This document shows positions 6,895 to 10,380 of a stretch of DNA of 10,380 nucleotides, in pieces. The DNA comes from Flavobacteriaceae bacterium (GTDB lineage Bacteria > Bacteroidota > Bacteroidia > Flavobacteriales > Flavobacteriaceae). The DNA lies in contig JABSPP010000034.1 in NCBI GenBank assembly GCA_013214275.1, positions 1 through 10,380 on the forward strand, read 5' to 3'. The translations under genes and the position numbers were made by a program. Numbering within the stretch: the stretch's first letter is position 1; the number at the start of each line of letters is the position of its first letter. Below the pieces are notes generated by a model, which made no database searches, had not been told where the DNA came from, and saw nothing but the letters and a program-made list of their open reading frames with translations.

Positions 6895-7449
6895 ATGAGA
6901 ACATATATTAAAAATAGTGTAGTATTAGTAATTCTAGTAAGCTTGGCTTCTTGTTCAAACAAGAGACAGAGGCAATTCCAATATATGCCAGATATGTATG
7001 TTTCTGTACCCTACGATGCAGATGCATCTGTAAGTTTAACATCAGAAATATCATCAAACCTAAAACCTGTAGAAAAGACCATCGCAAGGGGCTGGGTACC
7101 TTACGAGTACGAAAACTCCAACCAAGGCTACGATTTGGCAAAAGCTGAGCTAAAATCACCACTAATCAAAGACGAACTCAATCTAGAGAATGGAAAAAAA
7201 ATGTACGGTATATACTGCGTGAGCTGTCACGGTAAAAAAGGGGACGGGAACGGATGGTTAGTACAGAAAGAAAAAATAGGAGGTGTCCCTGCCTACAACG
7301 ACGCTGGAAGAAATATCAGCGAAGGAAGCATTTATCACGTGTTAATGTATGGTAAAGGCATCATGGGATCACACTCTTCACAGCTAACCCACAAGGAACG
7401 TTGGCAAATAACTCAATATGTTGAAAAGTTGAAAAAGGATTTAAACTAA
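6895..7449 (+). CDS. actE: Alternative Complex III subunit E, monohaem cytochrome c lipoprotein
   Basis: Periplasmic, lipid-anchored cytochrome c of ACIII, expected to sit at the exit of the haem chain and hand electrons to the oxidase or a carrier. The 184-residue product has a short lipoprotein signal peptide with lipobox LASC and acylated Cys20. A linker of about 75 residues follows, then a class I cytochrome c domain (about 95-180) with haem site CVSCH at 108-112 and likely axial Met157 in GKGIMGSHSSQL. The MYGIYCVSCHGKKGDGNG-type context is typical of ActE. It lies 11 bp after actD and 24 bp before actF, so it is almost certainly co-transcribed. The haem count, lipobox and gene position all agree. 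Confidence 0.94.
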   Translation: MRTYIKNSVVLVILVSLASCSNKRQRQFQYMPDMYVSVPYDADASVSLTSEISSNLKPVEKTIARGWVPYEYENSNQGYDLAKAELKSPLIKDELNLENGKKMYGIYCVSCHGKKGDGNGWLVQKEKIGGVPAYNDAGRNISEGSIYHVLMYGKGIMGSHSSQLTHKERWQITQYVEKLKKDLN

Positions 7450-7473
7450 ATTACAAAGAAGAATACTTAAGAT

Positions 7474-8919
7474 ATGTATCAATTCTCAGGTAAAATAAAA
7501 ACATTCTCGTTAACCCTAATCACCATAGGATTCCTAGCTACAGGCTGGAGTTTCTATAATGGTTTGAATAAAACTAGTGCTGACGCAAAAGCTGCATTAG
7601 CTGCTGAACAACACGGTGATCACGGGAATACTGCTAAGAACCACGATAACAGCAGTGCTAAACAAGAAACACATCACAACGATACCAATGAACAGAATGC
7701 AGGAGAAAAGCACCATGCATCTCACAACCACCACGATACAGGACACAGTGAGGAAGAGAAAATCACTCACAAACTACATCAAATGCACAACAGACCATGG
7801 GCTGCGTTGTATGTATCCTTATTATTTTTCCTAGGAATAACCTTATTGGTACTAGCATTCTACGCGGCACAAAGAGTAGCACAGTCTGGATGGTCTATCG
7901 TCTTGTTTAGAGTGATGGAAGCCATTACTGCCAATTTAGTACCAACTTCAATTATTATGTTGATTGTTATTGTACTAACAGGAATGCATTTCAATCATTT
8001 GTTTACGTGGATGAGCGATGGTGTATTTGATAAATCTAGCCAAAACTTTGATCCTATTGTATATGGTAAGAAATTATGGTTGAACACTCCTGGATGGATT
8101 GTACGTGGAATTTTTTACCTGCTCGTATGGAATTTCTACAGGTGGTTTATACGCAAAAACTCTATCGCTGAAGATACTGCAACTGATATTAAGATTTTTA
8201 AGAAAAACTATAATGCATCTGTCATTTTCTTAGTATTCTTCATGTTTACTGAATCTATGGCTTCATGGGATTGGATTATGGCCTTAGATCCTCACTGGTT
8301 CTCTACTTTATTTGGCTGGTATGTATTAGCTACCCTCTTGGTAAGCGCTTTAACGACCATTGCTTTTGTAACCATTTACTTGCGTTCCAAAGGATACCTA
8401 CCAAAGGTAAATGACAGTCATATTCACGACTTAGCAAAGTTTATGTTTGGGTTCTCTGTATTCTGGACCTACCTTTGGTTTGCCCAGTTTATGCTTATTT
8501 GGTATGCCGATATTCCAGAAGAGACCACATATTTTGTATTGAGATTTTCAGAGTATAAAACCTTGTTTTTGAGTATGCTTGTGATGAACTTTGTTTTCCC
8601 AATACTGTTACTGTTAAATAGCGATTTCAAGAGTCAGCCTTGGTTTGTTCTCATCGGTGGAACTGTTATTTTGATAGGTCACTACGTAGATTTATTTGTC
8701 ATGATCATGCCAGGAACAGTAGGTGGCAGCTGGAGTTTTGGGATCCCAGAACTTGGAGCAGCACTGTTCTTTTTAGGTATCTTTATTTACACAGTTTTTA
8801 GTGCGTTTGCAAAGGTAAATCCAGTACCAATTGGAAATCCATTTTTAAAAGAAAGTGAACATTTTCATTACTATAACATAGAGCACCATTCATCAACAGG
8901 AGAAAACAATCACCATTAA
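7474..8919 (+). CDS. actF: Alternative Complex III subunit F, second NrfD-like membrane subunit with His-rich loop
   Basis: Integral membrane subunit, paralogous in fold to ActC, proposed to contribute a proton path in ACIII. The 481-residue product shows about ten helices (roughly 8-28, 109-132, 150-175, 206-224, 248-268, 276-302, 323-345, 363-382, 390-410 and 427-446). Between helices 1 and 2 lies a hydrophilic loop with 14 histidines at residues 47-105, mixed with Asp, Glu, Asn and Lys. The Lys-bearing N-terminus suggests that this loop is periplasmic. The C-terminal tail is also His-rich (463-481). Polar or charged residues inside helices, such as Glu260, Asp266 and His403, could matter for proton movement, but this is conjecture. 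The spacers are 24 bp upstream and 25 bp downstream, with AAGAAGAAAG before coxB. The family is certain from position, length and topology. Confidence 0.94.
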   Translation: MYQFSGKIKTFSLTLITIGFLATGWSFYNGLNKTSADAKAALAAEQHGDHGNTAKNHDNSSAKQETHHNDTNEQNAGEKHHASHNHHDTGHSEEEKITHKLHQMHNRPWAALYVSLLFFLGITLLVLAFYAAQRVAQSGWSIVLFRVMEAITANLVPTSIIMLIVIVLTGMHFNHLFTWMSDGVFDKSSQNFDPIVYGKKLWLNTPGWIVRGIFYLLVWNFYRWFIRKNSIAEDTATDIKIFKKNYNASVIFLVFFMFTESMASWDWIMALDPHWFSTLFGWYVLATLLVSALTTIAFVTIYLRSKGYLPKVNDSHIHDLAKFMFGFSVFWTYLWFAQFMLIWYADIPEETTYFVLRFSEYKTLFLSMLVMNFVFPILLLLNSDFKSQPWFVLIGGTVILIGHYVDLFVMIMPGTVGGSWSFGIPELGAALFFLGIFIYTVFSAFAKVNPVPIGNPFLKESEHFHYYNIEHHSSTGENNHH

Positions 8920-8944
8920 TCTAAATTAATTAAGAAGAAAGACT

Positions 8945-9961
8945 ATGCTAGCGTTATTTTATATTTTCATAGCTGTTGCAATCGGAGTAAGTTTCTGGCA
9001 GATTACCAGAATTATGAACTTCAGGAGTGTAATCGCAAATGACAAGGACAATAACTTTCAAGGAAAAATGTTTATTGGATTTGCAGTGTTCTTCTATGCA
9101 ATGATGATCTACTGTCTAATCTGGTTGAACGTTGTAATGCTCCCAGAATCAGCTTCTATAGAAGGAGAACACGACGACACCTTATTTAATATTTCATTTT
9201 GGCTGATCGGTATTGTTCAGTTTGCTGTGCAATTTTTAATCTTTTATTTTACTTATAAATATAGAGGTAAACAAGGCTACAAAGCAAAATTCTTCGCAGA
9301 TAGCCATAAATTAGAATTGATTTGGACGATCGCCCCGGCTATAGTACTAGTTGTGCTAATTGGTTACGGTTTATGGCAATGGAATAACGTGATGTATGTA
9401 GCTAATGATGAAGATCCTATGGAGATCGAAATCTATGCAAAACAGTTTAACTGGCATGCAAGGTATGCAGGAGCAGACAACACTCTAGGTTTGGGAAATG
9501 TTAATTTTATCGACATTAATAACAACAATCAGATGGGGGTAGATATGTCTGACGATGCTTCTCTAGACGACAAAGAGGTTACAGAACTCCGTCTGCCAAA
9601 AGGAAGAAAAATATTGTTTAAATTTCGTTCCCAAGACGTATTACACTCAGCCTATATGCCACACTTTAGGGCGCAAATGAACTGTGTACCCGGAATGGTA
9701 ACACAGTTTGCATTCACCCCTAAATACACCACCGAAGAAATGCGACAGAACCAAGAAGTCATCGCAAAAACTGACGGTATTAATGAAATTAGAAAGAGAA
9801 ACAGAGAAGAAGAACGATATGAATTTGACTACATTTTGTTGTGTAACAAGATTTGTGGAGCATCACATTACAATATGCAAATGAAGATTATTGTAGAAGA
9901 AGAGGAGGATTTTAATGAATGGCTAGCAAAACAACCCATACTAGCAGAAACATTACAGTAA
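8945..9961 (+). CDS. coxB: Cytochrome c oxidase subunit II with copper A site
   Basis: Subunit II of the haem-copper oxidase; its periplasmic cupredoxin domain carries the dinuclear copper A that accepts electrons from cytochrome c. Copper ligands are visible: His234 in DVLHS, then Cys300, Cys304, His308 and Met311 in a C-x3-C-x3-H-x2-M array. The aromatic docking segment is QFNWHARY (Trp170). Canonical helices lie at about 82-104 and 125-147, with Glu124 at the start of the second, where the K-pathway Glu of subunit II is found. There are two extra helices at the N-terminus (about 2-22 and 42-65) and no signal peptide. The residue normally Glu within the Cys pair loop is Lys302. An acidic and basic insertion (about 262-292) precedes the Cys motif. 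The protein has no fused cytochrome c domain. At 338 residues it fits the Bacteroidota subfamily. Confidence 0.95.
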   Translation: MLALFYIFIAVAIGVSFWQITRIMNFRSVIANDKDNNFQGKMFIGFAVFFYAMMIYCLIWLNVVMLPESASIEGEHDDTLFNISFWLIGIVQFAVQFLIFYFTYKYRGKQGYKAKFFADSHKLELIWTIAPAIVLVVLIGYGLWQWNNVMYVANDEDPMEIEIYAKQFNWHARYAGADNTLGLGNVNFIDINNNNQMGVDMSDDASLDDKEVTELRLPKGRKILFKFRSQDVLHSAYMPHFRAQMNCVPGMVTQFAFTPKYTTEEMRQNQEVIAKTDGINEIRKRNREEERYEFDYILLCNKICGASHYNMQMKIIVEEEEDFNEWLAKQPILAETLQ

Positions 9962-9990
9962 AAGAAGGAACGATTTAAAAGAGATAGATT

Positions 9991-10380
9991 ATGTCAGAGC
10001 ACCATCACAAAGAAACATTTGTAACAAAGTATATTTTTAGCCAGGATCATAAAATGATTTCCAAACAGTTTTTGATCACAGGGATGATTATGGGAATCAT
10101 TGGAGTATTTATGTCGATGTTATTCCGTCTGCAGTTAGCTTGGCCTGAAAAATCATTTTCTATTGTTGAAGCATTTCTAGGACCACACCAAACAGATGGA
10201 GTGATGAGTCCAGATATTTACCTTGCACTTGTTACCATACACGGTACCATCATGGTATTCTTTGTGTTGACAGGTGGTCTTTCTGGTACGTTTAGTAACC
10301 TACTTATTCCATTGCAGATAGGAGCTCGTGATATGGCTTCTGGCATGCTTAACATGCTTTCATACTGGTTCTTCTTCCTC
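9991..10380 (+). CDS. coxA: Cytochrome c oxidase subunit I, 5' part only
   Basis: Catalytic subunit that reduces oxygen to water at haem a3-CuB and pumps protons. The window ends after codon 130, so only the N-terminus and first helices are seen; the copper B ligands, Tyr-His crosslink and helix VI lie outside. Visible: SQDHKMISKQF before helix I (about 26-48), then helix II with HGTIMVFF, whose His84 is the expected low-spin haem ligand. Next come Asn103, Asp114 and Asn121, spaced as Asn121, Asp132 and Asn139 of the Rhodobacter sphaeroides D-channel. This points to an A-family oxidase. The usual FPR after the D-channel Asp is replaced by SGM. The start at 9991 is 29 bp after coxB and follows purine-rich AAGAGATAG. 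The N-terminus bears a triple His (4-6). Confidence 0.94.
   Translation, partial: MSEHHHKETFVTKYIFSQDHKMISKQFLITGMIMGIIGVFMSMLFRLQLAWPEKSFSIVEAFLGPHQTDGVMSPDIYLALVTIHGTIMVFFVLTGGLSGTFSNLLIPLQIGARDMASGMLNMLSYWFFFL

Noticed and set aside
7616..7834. 72-codon + strand frame overlapping the His-rich part of actF
   Set aside because: It arises from CAC/CAT repeats read out of frame; low-complexity Thr/Ile/His product and no ribosome site.
1..10380. A defence system, mobile element, CRISPR array or otherwise undescribed gene cluster
   Set aside because: Every long frame is accounted for by a known respiratory operon, and I saw no direct repeats, transposase, integrase or tRNA junction.

Overview
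The window holds a respiratory operon of a Bacteroidota bacterium, most likely of class Flavobacteriia. All real genes are on the + strand. Support for this placement is the gene order actA-actB-actC-actD-actE-actF-coxB-coxA, AT-rich codon use and spacers, start codons without a strong Shine-Dalgarno sequence, a TAnnTTTG-type -7 box upstream of the first gene, and lineage-typical protein traits. Those traits are a CNKICGASH copper-A motif, a long variant Tat leader on ActB and a His-rich loop in ActF. The genus cannot be named from the sequence alone.

Layout. Positions 1-401 are an AT-rich non-coding leader with one good Bacteroidota-type promoter candidate and a small dyad abutting the actA start codon. 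Then come actA (402-1685), an 81-bp spacer with a strong hairpin (1701-1742), actB (1767-4868), an 88-bp spacer, actC (4957-6351), actD (6344-6883, overlapping actC by 8 bp), actE (6895-7449), actF (7474-8919), coxB (8945-9961) and the first 130 codons of coxA (9991 to the window end). From actC onward the spacers are 29 bp or less, consistent with a single transcript.

Function. ActABCDEF form Alternative Complex III, a quinol:cytochrome c oxidoreductase unrelated to cytochrome bc1. Electrons from (mena)quinol at the NrfD-like membrane subunit ActC pass to the [3Fe-4S] cluster and other Fe-S clusters of ActB, then to the haems of ActA and the single haem of ActE. They finally reach copper A of CoxB and the haem-copper centre of CoxA. 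ActF is a second NrfD-like membrane subunit and ActD a small two-helix subunit. Co-encoding with the oxidase fits the known ACIII-aa3 supercomplex of flavobacteria.

I looked for an undescribed system and did not find one: the gene content is a recognised core-metabolism operon. The items most worth a second look are a sixth, monohaem cytochrome domain fused to the N-terminus of ActA, the actA/actB hairpin, the His-rich ActF loop, the Glu-to-Lys change inside the copper-A loop of CoxB, and two extra N-terminal helices in CoxB.
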